Source of the DNA: Drosophila miranda
Lineage: Eukaryota; Arthropoda; Insecta; Diptera; Drosophilidae
Assembly: GCF_003369915.1 (NCBI RefSeq)
Contig: NC_046677.1
Coordinates: 29,096,913-29,160,912, forward strand
Reading direction: 5' to 3'
DNA: 64,000 nucleotides
Program-made: the position numbers and the translations under genes
The notes under the pieces: generated by a model
Told to the model about the DNA's origin: nothing
What the model saw: only the letters and a program-made list of their open reading frames with translations
Databases searched by the model: none
Part shown: one piece after another, positions 47,924 through 59,200 of the stretch
Numbering within the stretch: position 1 is the stretch's first letter
Layout of the letters: every line of letters starts with the position of its first letter

Positions 47924-50682
47924 CCCAGTTTGATGCCGCTGCTAGTACGCATGCAGTTCCGTGGGCCGGGCCAGTATTTAAGAGCTTAGCAACCGACTTT
48001 TGTATGCATGGTGATGGGCTGATGGGCTGCAGTGAAAACCGCCAAGTCAAGATTGATTCTACTACTGATTCTACTGATACATTTAGTATGTGATAATATC
48101 GAGAATCGGACTCTAAGATGATCAAGAATGGGATCCCTAACTAACGATTTTTTCTTTTAAATAGTTTCCTCAGTATTCTCAAAGTTACTACTACTCAATA
48201 TCTTTTATTCTGTAAATATATTCATCCGTTAGCACAAGTTGATCATTAGCTGATGATATTTTCTTCCGAATAATTTATAAGAATCCTTTTTATAATTCCT
48301 AAATCCAATCTTTTGTCCCTGAAGTAACCATGTCTTTGATGATGGAGAGGTTTTCACTGTCGCACTGGTAAGCGCATGGTCTGGCAGCTAATTTCCTGGG
48401 TTGCTCAAGACCAGCCATCATGAAACGAGTATTTAGGCATATTAATATTGGGAGGATTAGATTAAGCGCATTTAGTCACAGTATAAGTTAGTTTGGGTTA
48501 CTCCGAGTCGGCACTGACTGACCGATGAGTGTGTATGCAGATACCAGTAGCTATAGTACACGCCTACTATACCTATATGTATAGCTATATCTTGAGGTTA
48601 GGAAGAAGGTTAAGAGCAGCAACAATGTATTCGTACTTAGAGACTGTTGTCTATTATTGTTAATAGGATTCTGTAAGTTAAGTAGTGATACTCGGATTTA
48701 TTTTCACACTATCTTTATCTACAGAAAGAGATGAGATGTGTACGAATATATATATTTGTATGCAGACAAAAGGAGTGGAAGTTAAAGTTTATATATATTT
48801 CTATAGATATATCGATCGCCAGCAGCTAAAATATATCACTCTCTCTATCTCTATCTATTTCTATCCCTGAAATGGAATGAAAACTGTTCTAGTGTCTTAA
48901 ACAGCAGCCAAATACTTAAAGTATTGTAAATTAGAATATAGATTGCACGACAAGGACAACTTTTCAACGATCAATATCAATCTATCCTTGCAACTGAAGT
49001 ACTCTGACCGAAACAAGCCTAAGGACCTCGAAGGGTCTACTTAAAAATGCCTAAATGTCTCTTATGTGCAGAATTTGTAGGAACATCTCCACATCTCCTT
49101 CGTCCTGCCTATTCGAACACAAATTGTTGGTATTATAATAGAGTTGTTGTCAGAAAATAGTGTTACAAAAACGAATATAAATTTAAAAATGAATACAAAA
49201 GAATATAAAGAAAATACATATATAAACAACTTCCTAACTCATCCCACCTACGCATCTCTATTTTTCTATGAAACTGCATTTGCTCCGAAAGTGAGGAAAG
49301 CTAAAGCAGATTAATGTGAAGTGGAATATAAATCAAATAACTGGTATTATTCAAATCAAAATACACAGTTTGTTGTTGAATACAACAATTTATTGTATAA
49401 TAGAACTGAATTTCGTCAAAACCCAAGCAACCGCTAGAAACGAAACTCTAGAGACTTTCTCTCACATGCCTGAGCCTCAGCCTGAGCCTAATTTGTACCT
49501 TTCCTATGCATAAGTACGAGTATACATATGTATATGCATGTATATTTATATACAACCAATACTATGTATAGATCGAGCCCTATTTGAATATTTTTAAAAA
49601 CTAGTGAGTATTTTGTACGATGAGATCCGTCTCAAATGGCGCCTAGGAAATGGTATTAGAAATTGGGAATTAAAACGGTACGAGAATATAAAAAAAAATA
49701 TATAGAAGAAAAAAAAAATCATCTAATTGTTGGTTATACATATGCTGAAGATTGAAGATGGTAAGTAAGAGTAAGAGGAAATGATGGTTCGCAAATATTG
49801 TAATTGTAGCGTTGATTTGTTTCAAATGAGCAAATATACATATAAACTAATAATGTAGCTAATTATACATAAACATACATATATAATACATTTAATGAAA
49901 ACAATGAGCAAACCTAACTTGTATAAGATAATGAGTAGCGGAACCAATTGTTAATTCTAAGCATAACGAATATGTATTTAAAAACTGAGCTGTTGTATTA
50001 CATGAACAATAAAAAAGAAATGAAATGCAGACGCGCATAATGAAGACAAAATGTTGGATGTCGTTTCCAAACATTCAGTTAGCGAATTTCGAATATATAT
50101 ACACAGATTTACTAGTCTAGATATCTTTGATTCATTTTTGTTGCGACGTTTTCTTTTATACTTTTGTACTAACACCAACATTTCCGACTTTAGCCACAGT
50201 CTGGCCTGATTTCCATATCCATATTCCATGCATATATGATTTCCATATTTATACGAGTACATACGAGTGTATGTACATATGTACGTAGCTCTGTTAAACT
50301 TGAAGAATAATTGATCAAATTGGTAAATGAAAGCAATTGAAAATCGATACAAAACTAATATAAGTACTATTACAAAACAGAATTATTAATGCAAAAGATT
50401 ACTTTAACGAAAGAATTAAAATTTTTAAAAAGTACGAGCTATTTAAAAACCAAAACTTAGTTAAATGTTATATATACCTATACATATATAAAAGAAGAAA
50501 GTTGATGTAAATGTTAGCGATATCAATGAGAATTGTGACAAGTGTAAAATAAACCAGAAGAAAATGCATATACACAAAAGTCTTTGTTTCGTGCCACAGT
50601 CGTTTGTATTTGGGATCAATTTGTTAGACCTAAAGATGGTACTCGAACACTAATCTAAGCTCCTACTGCCGCCCTCCCCACC
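47924..50682 (+). other. Probable long 3' untranslated region
   Basis: AT-rich, without coding signal. AATAAA hexamers occur near 50008 and 50548, the latter 135 bases before the end of the convergent Dim1 gene. I infer the 3' UTR of the membrane-protein gene may run up to about 50.57 kb. Confidence 0.45.
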
Positions 50683-51171
50683 TTAGTATCTGTACTTGGT
50701 GGAGTAGTCCTTTGGCGATACGACCAGACCACGACCCTTTCGTGCTCCTCGATACACGGTCTCCACAATGTCAATCATCTCCTGCTTGTCCTCCAGCGGC
50801 CAGTTGATTTTGTTGTTGTTGCCGGTGCCCAAATCAATCATGATGTGCTTGTTCCGGAAGAAGAACATCACCGTGCACGGATCGTATAATTCGTACATTT
50901 TGTTGAAATCCGGCACCTCGGTTATGTCCACCAGATAGATGACCGCAAAGTTCTTCACCTTCTCCGCAATGCTGTACATGACTTCATCCATTTTCATACA
51001 GGCCGGGTCCCAATCGTGGCCGAAGCGTATAACCTGCGGGGAGCACAGTGTGGATGACATCGGAGGAGGCACAGTTGCCCGGGAATCGCTTACCACAACA
51101 CGATCTTCTTCGGAGAGTATGGCCTGGTCCACTTGCCAGCCATTGTGTAAATGTGGGAGCATGTACGACAT
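50683..51171 (-). CDS. Dim1: Dim1 / TXNL4A, U5 snRNP thioredoxin-like protein
   Basis: Two exons, 51094-51171 and 50683-51033, phase 0; 142 residues, exactly the family length. Starts MSYMLPHLHNGWQVDQAI and continues FGHDWDPACMKMDE, AVIYLVDITEVPDFN and FFFRNKHIMIDLGTGNNNKI, essentially the universal Dim1 (yeast Dib1, human TXNL4A) sequence. It is a thioredoxin-fold component of the U4/U6.U5 tri-snRNP needed for pre-mRNA splicing; there is no CXXC active site, as is normal. The 60-base intron is a multiple of three and has no in-frame stop, so an unspliced transcript would encode 20 extra residues; the family length shows that it is removed. A DRE lies 110 bases upstream of the ATG. Confidence 0.97.
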   Translation of the reverse strand: MSYMLPHLHNGWQVDQAILSEEDRVVVSDSRATVPPPMSSTLCSPQVIRFGHDWDPACMKMDEVMYSIAEKVKNFAVIYLVDITEVPDFNKMYELYDPCTVMFFFRNKHIMIDLGTGNNNKINWPLEDKQEMIDIVETVYRGARKGRGLVVSPKDYSTKYRY

Positions 51172-51280
51172 CTTGGAGAGTTTCTTATTTCAAATTACAG
51201 CGAAAAGGGTAAATAAACAATAGTATAGCTAGAGATGGAACTTAAATGTATTGATAGTATTATGTCGATATGATATAATA

Positions 51281-51342
51281 TATCGATATAAATTTACAAT
51301 CAGGGTGACTGTTTACGGTATTTTAAACTTTTCGGTATTTTT
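51281..51342 (-). promoter_or_regulatory. Dim1 upstream region: DRE and motif-6-like element
   Basis: Perfect DRE TATCGATA at 51281-51288. At 51331-51342 TTCGGTATTTTT matches the KTYRGTATWTTT core-promoter consensus but on the + strand, pointing away from Dim1. More GGTATAT repeats follow to about 51390. The same two element types occur upstream of FAM32A. Confidence 0.45.
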
Positions 51343-51477
51343 TAGGTCAAAATGAATCGACGTATATTTACGGTATATCGGTATATCAACGATATGAGTT
51401 GTGCTGTCGCGACTTATCGAAGCACTGCCATTTGAATTGCGGAACAAAACAAAGTAATCTTATTATTAGATTTTCCC

Positions 51478-51835
51478 GTGGGCGGCCGTTTTAAAGACCG
51501 GCGGCGCCCTTTGCCGCAGATGTGGACCACTACTCTGCCCTGCCTCAGCCCCCAGACCACCCCGGATGTGCTCTACGCGGAGTGTTCATCAACAAGTAAG
51601 TGGCACAAGAGCGCATCGGGCAAAACATTTCAAACCATTAATTCGACCACAGAGCAGACCATCGCTGAAACTGGCCTGGAAACTGAGACACACACTGGCT
51701 ACCGGCAATACCATCGTCCTAAAGCCAGTCGAGCAGTCAATGTGGTGCCTGGTTTCGGTGGAGCCGGCGCTGCCCTAGCCAATCACCCAGATTGCCTCTT
51801 TTAGCTTCCTGGGAAAACTCGCAAAAGCCTCCCGA
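51478..51835 (+). pseudogene. Aldehyde dehydrogenase (Aldh-type) pseudogene fragment
   Basis: Read on the + strand, pieces in shifting frames match mitochondrial Aldh/ALDH2: an N-terminal VLKTGGALCR-like leader, QTTPDVLYA, then KWHKSASGKTFQTIN with TTEQTIAE (51601-51666), AWKL with LATGNTIVLKPVEQ (about 51676-51738, other frame), NVVPGFGGAGAALANHPD (about 51736-51793) and a degraded GKLAKAS (about 51812-51832). GNTIVLKP and VVPGFGxxAGAALANH are hallmark ALDH elements. About 110 residues are missing between TIAE and AWKL, and the PLTALY segment plus everything after residue about 250 is gone. At least three frame changes and a TAG rule out a working enzyme. The source gene is presumably the fly Aldh gene elsewhere in the genome. 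Confidence 0.8.
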
Positions 51836-52373
51836 CATTGCCGTGCATGCCATGAAGGCGAGGCGTCTGCTCTTCTCGACAGATGTCGGAAGCCATCAGG
51901 TCATCATTCGGGCCCGAGTCGAAGGCAATGAGCGTATGGAGCTGGAAGGAGTCACGGCCTGGACCAACAGTCCGAAATACTAATCCCATTGCAAGCGAAT
52001 CGATGGAAAGAACAAGTAAGCAACGAATATGGGGATAATCTGGACACATGTGTAATCCCCTGCTCGCGTCCTTGCCGCCTAGGTGGGATTTGTGTACTGG
52101 CTGGACGGAGACTGTCAATGGAGAGCGTCGTTCCGCGGACCTGCAGCTTTTGTCGCAGATCACCGACATCCGGGCGCAATCACACGTGTCTTCACGGTCA
52201 CGACGTCTGGTCTGCTCGTGCCCCAAGCATCTGATGCTATCCGGGAGTAGTGACATGAACAACGACTGTATATCCGTCTTCTGGCGCTGCGATGGTACCA
52301 CCTGTGACAATGTCCACGATGAGGCCGACTGCTGCAAGCGGCCAAGAGACTTTCAGTGTCCCATCAACAAAGT
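51836..52373 (+). pseudogene. LRP5/6 (arrow)-type Wnt co-receptor pseudogene fragment
   Basis: Directly after the Aldh debris come pieces of an LRP5/6 ectodomain, again in changing frames: a YWTD-propeller strand (ARRLLFSTDVGSHQVIIRAR, 51858-51918), VYWLDG (about 52089-52106), TVNGERRSADLQLLSQITDI (52108-52170), RNHTCLHGH (EGF-like start, another frame, about 52175-52200), VCSCPKHLML (52207-52237), then LDLa-repeat remnants with WRCDG, HDEADCC and KRPRDFQCPINK (about 52280-52370). The order (propeller, EGF, LDLa repeats) is exactly that of the arrow C-terminal ectodomain. The segment ends at a donor-like GTGAGTGG after INK, so an intron may have been copied. Several frameshifts and deletions make it non-functional. 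Confidence 0.78.
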
Positions 52374-52472
52374 GAGTGGAAAGACATGATATCTGCCCAA
52401 ACCATATCGTGGGATGTATAGATATCCAATATTCAGAAACCATATCAGAAAATTTCTAGACTATTTTTCCAG

Positions 52473-52760
52473 CTGCATGAATCCCTGCAAAAAAAAAATA
52501 CCACCCAAGTAGCAGAGGAACTATATGATAATTCCAAACGACGGTCTCCTTTTACTTATGGGAACATTTATGGAATGCATAAGCATCTGTTAATGAGACA
52601 AAACGGAATAAAATGCCAATGTGTCCTTTCACATATGGGAATTTATGAGAGTTTCGAAGTACAAGTGCAGAAGATTCAAAATCTTTGCCACGATTCGACA
52701 GATCCGCCTTCCCTCGGCCAGTACCGAATGGGGTTCATATATCCTTCGCTGGTAAAATAA
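52473..52760 (+). other. Open exon-like frame after the arrow debris, unknown
   Basis: A stop-free 95-codon frame runs from directly after a good acceptor (TTTTTCCAG, ending 52472) to a TAA at 52758-52760. Splicing from the GTGAGT at 52371 would fuse it in frame to the LDLa remnant. It begins LHESLQKKNTTQVAEELYD and ends GQYRMGFIYPSLVK; the first Met is at 52575. Composition is protein-like and not repetitive, but it does not match the receptor sequence expected after INK and I recognise no family. It may be a third gene fragment, a captured exon, or chance. Confidence 0.3.
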
Positions 52761-52847
52761 AAATCAAATACGACGAAGAATATTTAAAATTTCTTTTTAA
52801 ATTAAATTATGTTTTATTAGCCGAAAAATAATTCGTAGAGTCCCTTA

Positions 52848-54783
52848 TCAGTTCAAGTATTTCTGCTTAAAGCTATCTATGTGTTCGAGCACCTTAACCG
52901 TCATGTTATTGATGTATTCATCTCGGCCCTGTTCGGTGAAGTAGTCCGGCGCACTGCGCCGCGAAACGTAGTGGTTTGGCAGGTTGACCTTGTGCCGTCC
53001 AATGGACTTGATGATCAGCCACAGAATGTAGAAGCTGAACCACACCGTAAAGTACAGAGGGATGTACCAGAGCTTGCGGCCAATGTAGAAGTAACTGTAC
53101 TTCTTGACACGTGGCTCTGGCGGCGGTGGTGGTGGTGGGGGCTCAGTTGGAGGAGGTGGTGGTGGTGGTGGTGGAGGAGGAGGAGGTGGCGGTGGGTGGT
53201 GAACGTGATGGTGATGGTGCGGGTGATCATCGTAGAGAACTTCGGGATAGGTGTCGTCTGGATAGGAGGCGAGTGGATAATCAAAGTGTCCCGGGTAATG
53301 ACCGTGGTGGTGATCGTGTATGGAATCATGGTCTGGAATGTGGTCATGATCGTGACCGTGATCTTCCGGCTTGGGAGCCGCCGATTCAGGGTGAGATTCA
53401 AGCCATCCAGGTGGGGGAGTAGCGTACTCCATGCTGGGATCGTACTTGTGATCATCGTTTCCATGCGATCCGTCATTATGGAGGGCAGGTAGAGGTGCGT
53501 TATCACCGTTATCTCCCCCATCATCTCCAGTGTTAGGCATACCTATATCGCCTCCACTGTTAACATCCCCTCCGTCGGCATCCCCAGCATCCTTTCCATC
53601 CTGATCCTTTGTGGGCAGATTATCCATGGCACTGGCGGGCAATACGCCAATCACATCATCACTTCCTTGATCATCATCTGCTACCGGAGTCGCGCTGGGA
53701 GAACTGGCGGCTGCATCCTTATCCCCATTACCTCCGACCAGAGGCCCAGGGTACTTATAGCCAGTGGAAGCCGGCATTGGAGGTCCCGGATAGACATAGC
53801 CAGCGTTGCTCAGGCCACCCGATGCGGGAGGTAAGTAGCTTGTTACGGTATCCGATGGCAAGGCCGCCTTTGGGTCCTGGGAGGGCGACGGATACTTTGT
53901 GTTCAGGGGCGGAAAGGAGTAAGCATCTCCTGGCGGGACATATGAAGGCACAGAATTGGAACCAGAGGCAACCTTGCCATCCTGGCCATGGGAATGATTG
54001 TGTTTGTGCTGCCCCTTGAAAAGACCAGCGGCAGTGCTCTCACCGGGAGTGAAGCGGTCGCTGATTCCTGTAAAGTCCAAAGTTGTTTAACAAAATTTAA
54101 AGTTATCCGTAGACTGAATTCAAAGGAGACTCTCTCCACATACCTTTCTTGTAATAGGGCTTCGCAGCCGGATAGCGACTCGGGTTCCGTGATGAGGAAG
54201 ACGAGTACCGGGAGGGACTTTCCTGTGGATAGATGCGAGTCTGTGCAGGTCGCGAGCTGTATTGCTGGGCCTTTAGCAAGGGGGTTATTAGTTGACCAAA
54301 GGGATAGGCTGTCCGATAATCGACGGCCCGTCCTGTGGAGGCACCTTCGATACTCGGCTCGAGATGGAGCTCCTCATTAGCAGCATTTGATTCCTTCTCT
54401 TCGGTCGCTCCCAAGGGAGTGACAAAAACGGGTGAACTGGTTGTCCCCGCGACCGGCTCCGGTTGATGGTTGTAGGGAATAGGCGGAATCGTTGTTGTGG
54501 AGGAGGAAGTCGCCAGTGGCGCCTCAGTGGTGGAGAAGACATTCTCACTGGAGTTGAAGCTGTGTGCGGACGGGATGGGAGTCAGTCAGAGTCTCTTTCG
54601 GCCATTCTTTTGTCCAGGATTTACTTACGTTTTGGGGAATATCAGATCCGTATTTAAGGCCTTGAATATCCGTGGTCCCTGATCGCCAGTGATCAACACT
54701 TGAGAGTATGCCCGAACCTGTTCACAGGCAAAGAAAAAGACAACACACGCCAGCAGCACCCACCTAGCGCGTTCGACTCTCAT
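52848..54783 (-). CDS. Secretory-pathway Pro/His-rich protein with C-terminal membrane segment, unknown function
   Basis: Three exons: 54629-54783, 54144-54559 and 52848-54067, phases 2 and 1; 596 residues. Signal peptide residues 1-25 (VLLACVVFFFACEQVRA). Then a Ser/Thr/Pro-rich region (about 52-190), Tyr-Pro-Gly-Pro repeats (YVPPG, YPSPS, YPGPP; about 220-310), an acidic Asp/Gly/Asn region (about 320-390), a His/Asp-rich block (about 420-490), a run of about 15 prolines followed by a second of about 8, a membrane helix around 525-548 (YIPLYFTVWFSFYILWLII) and a basic/amphipathic tail of about 50 residues (RRSAPDYFTEQGRDEY). An ATG at 54828 also exists upstream in the same frame but would put residues before the signal peptide; I prefer 54783. 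Possibly extracellular or matrix-linked with metal-binding His cluster (inference). Gene not recognised. Confidence 0.82.
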
Positions 54784-56215
54784 ACTTGAATATGGTATCT
54801 GTGTCTGTATCTGTATTTCTTTGCACACTTCAGGACACTATCATACGAGTAAATGATTAATTTCAACACTTAGCCTCTAATGAATAGTAGTTATTAGGGC
54901 TATACACTCGTCATATCCACTGGTAGGAGCTCCGAAATGCCACCTTATCGCGTCGCGCGAAGTTCTCGAATACCACGAAGTACTACAGTTGGAATGGTTT
55001 TATTCGACTCCCTGGAGCCCGAGTTCGTGATTTCGTTTTTTCATGACCCAGATTCCCGGGCAAAAGGTGCTACTAGAAGTGATCTATATACTGCTGATCT
55101 ATCCGTGCACAACAGCAGAGGCAGCAACAGCAGCAGCACTTTCATTTCGTCGACGTCGTAGGTGCTAATCAATTGTTACTCCACATTTCTGATCACATCT
55201 TCCGTTATACATAAGTTCCTCAGCACGGTTCTGCCACCAAACGAATCTCTTCTCCATGTGCTTATGAGATATGTAACTGCCATGTCCATCCATATTGTTT
55301 TTGTCAGTAGACTGGCTATCTGGCCAGGGCGTGTGCCAACAAATCTTGCACCTAATTAGTAACATTTTTTATCTCCATGAGTTGTTTCTCTACGAGTATG
55401 CGGCCCTCTGCAGAAAAGAATGTCGTATGATAATGAAAATTTAGTATTAATACATCCTCCTAAATATCGGTACACATAAACTATGGTTAATTATACCAAT
55501 TCAATTACGGTTACTAGTCCGTCTAACTGAAGACGTGAGTAACCCAAATTAAAAGATTTCTAGTCTGAAATAAATACAAAAATATTTGTCAACTCCCTTG
55601 GCATGGGGATGTCTGATTCGTTGGATGTGGGTCAGAAACCCCGGCAATTGCTAGTGCAACGTGTCTCTCCCGATTAGCACCTAGTCGGGCGTGCTATATA
55701 CTGTTGTCTCCGCTCGTTCACATCTCAATTTAATGCTATCCGAAGAGAACCAGTTCTCGGTATAACGCAGAATGCTTGCCACTTTCCCGACGGACCTTTC
55801 AAATGCTCATTACTTTTACTTGTTTAAAGATTGGGTTTTCATTTTTAAGAGATATACATACATATACATATATATTTCATACAGTAATTGCAAGTCTTTT
55901 TAAATGTTAGTACACAGAGAGGAACACGAAACAAACCGTTTTAGAAACAAGAACATAAAATGCGTTTCGATGGGGGGTGTCACAGAACTAAAATAAACAC
56001 AATCGTGTGGAAGGCTATTCGGTAAAAATGGGTAAAAGTACGAGGCCGCAGCTAAAAACGAATCAAACAAATGCTGCTGCTGCACAACAGACACGAAATG
56101 AAGTATCCTAAAGGTTAGTTTGTAGCATTAAGTAATCAAGAAAAGCGTGTCCAACGTGGTGGTTATGTATATACAGCCTTGGCCCTAGGTACATACGTAA
56201 CGCCGGCGCCACTGC
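54784..56215. other. Intergenic, no gene seen
   Basis: Separates two genes on the same strand. Includes the upstream region of the Pro/His-rich gene and, at the far end, the probable 3' UTR of the TMEM94-type gene (AT-rich, about 55850-56215). Short + frames here have no features. Confidence 0.45.
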
Positions 56216-59200
56216 CTAGAAGGGCGAATTCATGCCCAATTTTGTGCCGAAATCGAGTCGCGCACGGCGCTGATAGCGCGCATTGACCCTGGAAATTGGA
56301 GAATAAATATTTTTATTAAATATCAATTAAATCAATTATTTGTTCTACCCACTTGTTCTCCTGGAACTTGGCTAGCTCGCTGACAATCCAGCTGAGCAGG
56401 CTACTCCCATATAGGATCAGAATGGTCACCCAGAGGTTTGGCAGTTGTTTCTGTAGGAAGTCATCCAGTGCCAGTTGTATAGCTAGGATACCAAAATGGA
56501 ACATGACCAGCCCCAGACAGGTGATGGCCCAAATGCGATTGGTAAACGGATTTCGCTGCCAGATCGCATGATCCCGATGCACAAATGTAATGGATATGCA
56601 GGCTGAAAGTTGATTAGAAAACCTTAAGCAAACAGTTAACAGAGTCAAAGGTAATTGGGTTACCAAAGTGTAGGAGTATGGCCAGCAAGGCACAGCTGCG
56701 GGCCAAGTGGAGAAATTGATAGAAATTCTCATCATCGAACTCGCTCCCAACCTGAATCTGCTCCTCTGCACTGAAGAGGGGACTGAGGCTAGACTGCGAT
56801 ATGCACATCCAGTAGGTAACGAGCTGTACGAAGAGAAACAAATTCACTGTCCAGAGAAAATCAATTTAAAAACAACTCCACTTACCAGAGATATAATGGG
56901 AACGAGGAATTTGCAGCCATAGCACCACATTACAAATGCAAAAGCACGAGAATCATAGTCGGTCTGCTTCTTGCTCGTCGCCCGATTCATAATCTTGGGA
57001 TCCACATCGATATGGGCCAGCGAGATGGCAATCAACGGCACGGGCACAGACATTAGATAGATGGCCAGCAGGGGCGTGAGAATCGGCGGCAGCGAGAGGC
57101 ACGCGCACAGCACATTCATAATGGATATGGTGCCCGCACAGCAGGCCCAGTACTGTATGCAGTTCCACAGGCCCAGTGAGAAGCGGCGTGATAGCTCAAT
57201 TATGGCCACCAACGAAAGTGGGTCGTCGCGACAGATGGCTATGGAGCAGGGAAGGGAGTTGAGTAGTCGGCTTAGATACAGAGGGGAGACGGTGTGAGCC
57301 GGTGACTGCATGGCACGTGCCCCGGCGCCGTGGAGACCGCACTCCAGCAGCTGCTCATCGTCGGACGCCGACGCCTTGCCCTTGTCTGCCTGGCGCTGCC
57401 AGAGCCACTTGTTGTGCTGGATATTTGCCTCCGTGTAGGCGTCGACGTCTTGACAGACCTGCGGATATAGAGGCTCCACAGCAATGCTGCAGTCCGCCTG
57501 CAGGAAGATATCGGCATTTGCGTTGCTAGCCGAGCTGCCCAAGCAGACCACGATTTCGCCGTAGGACTGCATGATGTCGAGCATTTGGCGCGTCGCCTCC
57601 GCAGAGCAGTCCGTAAAGAGCGACACCTGCAGCGGCACATTGTCCACCTGCTCCAGATGGGGCCGGATGTTCTCAATGCCGCGCGGCAGCTTGGCTCGAT
57701 TCGACATGTCAAAGTTGATGGGTGCGCTCTGATCGGTGCTCTCGGTGAGGGTGCTCAAGGAACGGCAGTTCTCGTCCATGGCAGAGTCCAGCGAGTGTCG
57801 CTGCTTGAGCCGATTGGGATCTGTCTCCGTCTCCAGTTCCCCGTCGCCTGCCAGCTCCATGTGCTGCAAGCTCTCCGAGTTCTCCCCACTTCCGGCATCA
57901 ACTCCATCCCCTCCATTAGTGTCTTCAGACCTCAGAGCCCCATTCAATGGGTGGCACTCATCCGGATTGGAAATGGCCCCGGGTGCTGAGGAGCTGAGCG
58001 TTTTCGAGGACTCCAAGTTGTTGGGCGGCCCGAGCAGATAGCTGATATCCGGACCAGCAGCGGCGTCCACATGGTCACCTACAATATCAGTGGGTTTAGC
58101 AATGGACGAGGCTATTGCCTCAACTGCGGGTGCGGATTCGGATGCAGGTGTAGGAGCAGGTGCGGGTGCGGGAGGCGATATGTACATGACTTTGGCACTT
58201 TGAGGATGAGTGTTATGGGCATGGGCATCGCCCACGCAATCAGCAGTGGTATCAGTGGTGGCAGGTTCTGAGGTGGCTTGATTTTTACCAGCGTTTTTGG
58301 GCGAAATGCCTCGGGAGGTGACTGCTGCAGTGGCAGTAGTCTTCTCCTTTTCCTTCTCACTCTCCGGCTCCGGTTCGCTGAGCAGCGAAATATGGCAATT
58401 CCAGCCGGATTCGAGGCCCATCTTTTCGGAGAAGACGCGAGAGCGGAGCTCGTTCTCCTTGCTGAAGTGGACGAAGCGGATGCATGCCCGCTCCAGGCGC
58501 TCTACCAGACGCACTATGTCGTTCTGGGCCTGGTACTGCATGGTCACCATGCCGATGAACACCTGGTGGCACTGCATTTCGAAGCAGCCCTCCACATCGT
58601 TGCAATCCTCGTCTTTGTTTTCCGAGAACAGCAGCGAGTCCGTGCTGATGCTGTGGCTTAGCTTCACATGATGCCCGCCCTGGAAGTCGCAGTGCAACTT
58701 GTCTACGTGTTGCATGCGCAATTTTGACTCCGGCGGCAGCTCAAGGTACAAACACTCGCCGCCGCTTTGCTGCGGGCCGCTCAAGGCTCCGTGGATTCCA
58801 TGCCGTAGCGGTCGATAGGCGAAGGCTGTGCAGTAGGATGTCAGCGCGCTGCGCTGGTAAAAGTCCAGGGCTCGCTTGCGATCTTGCGGCGACAACGGGT
58901 GCAAGTCTTGGCCATCCCAGAAATCGTCACAACAGTCCAGAATAATATCCGCCGTGCCCTGCGTAAAGAGGGACAGATAGCCCCCCGGATTCTCACGCAT
59001 CACCACGGACAGGGAATGCGGAAATGGAACTTTCACCTTGGACGAAAGCTGCAGCTGTCGCGCAAAGCGTATATCCCGACGCACCACATCTGGTTGCTGT
59101 GGTACATGAGAAATTCCATTAGTTGATAGTCGTAATTGGGCTGCTTTTGAATTCGGCTGCTTACCAAATGCCGATAGCTGGCCAGCTGTCCCTCCAGTGC

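Noticed and set aside
51801..52337. 178-codon - frame antisense to the arrow fragment
   Set aside because: The + strand gives clear LRP5/6 and ALDH motifs in order, so this frame is a shadow.
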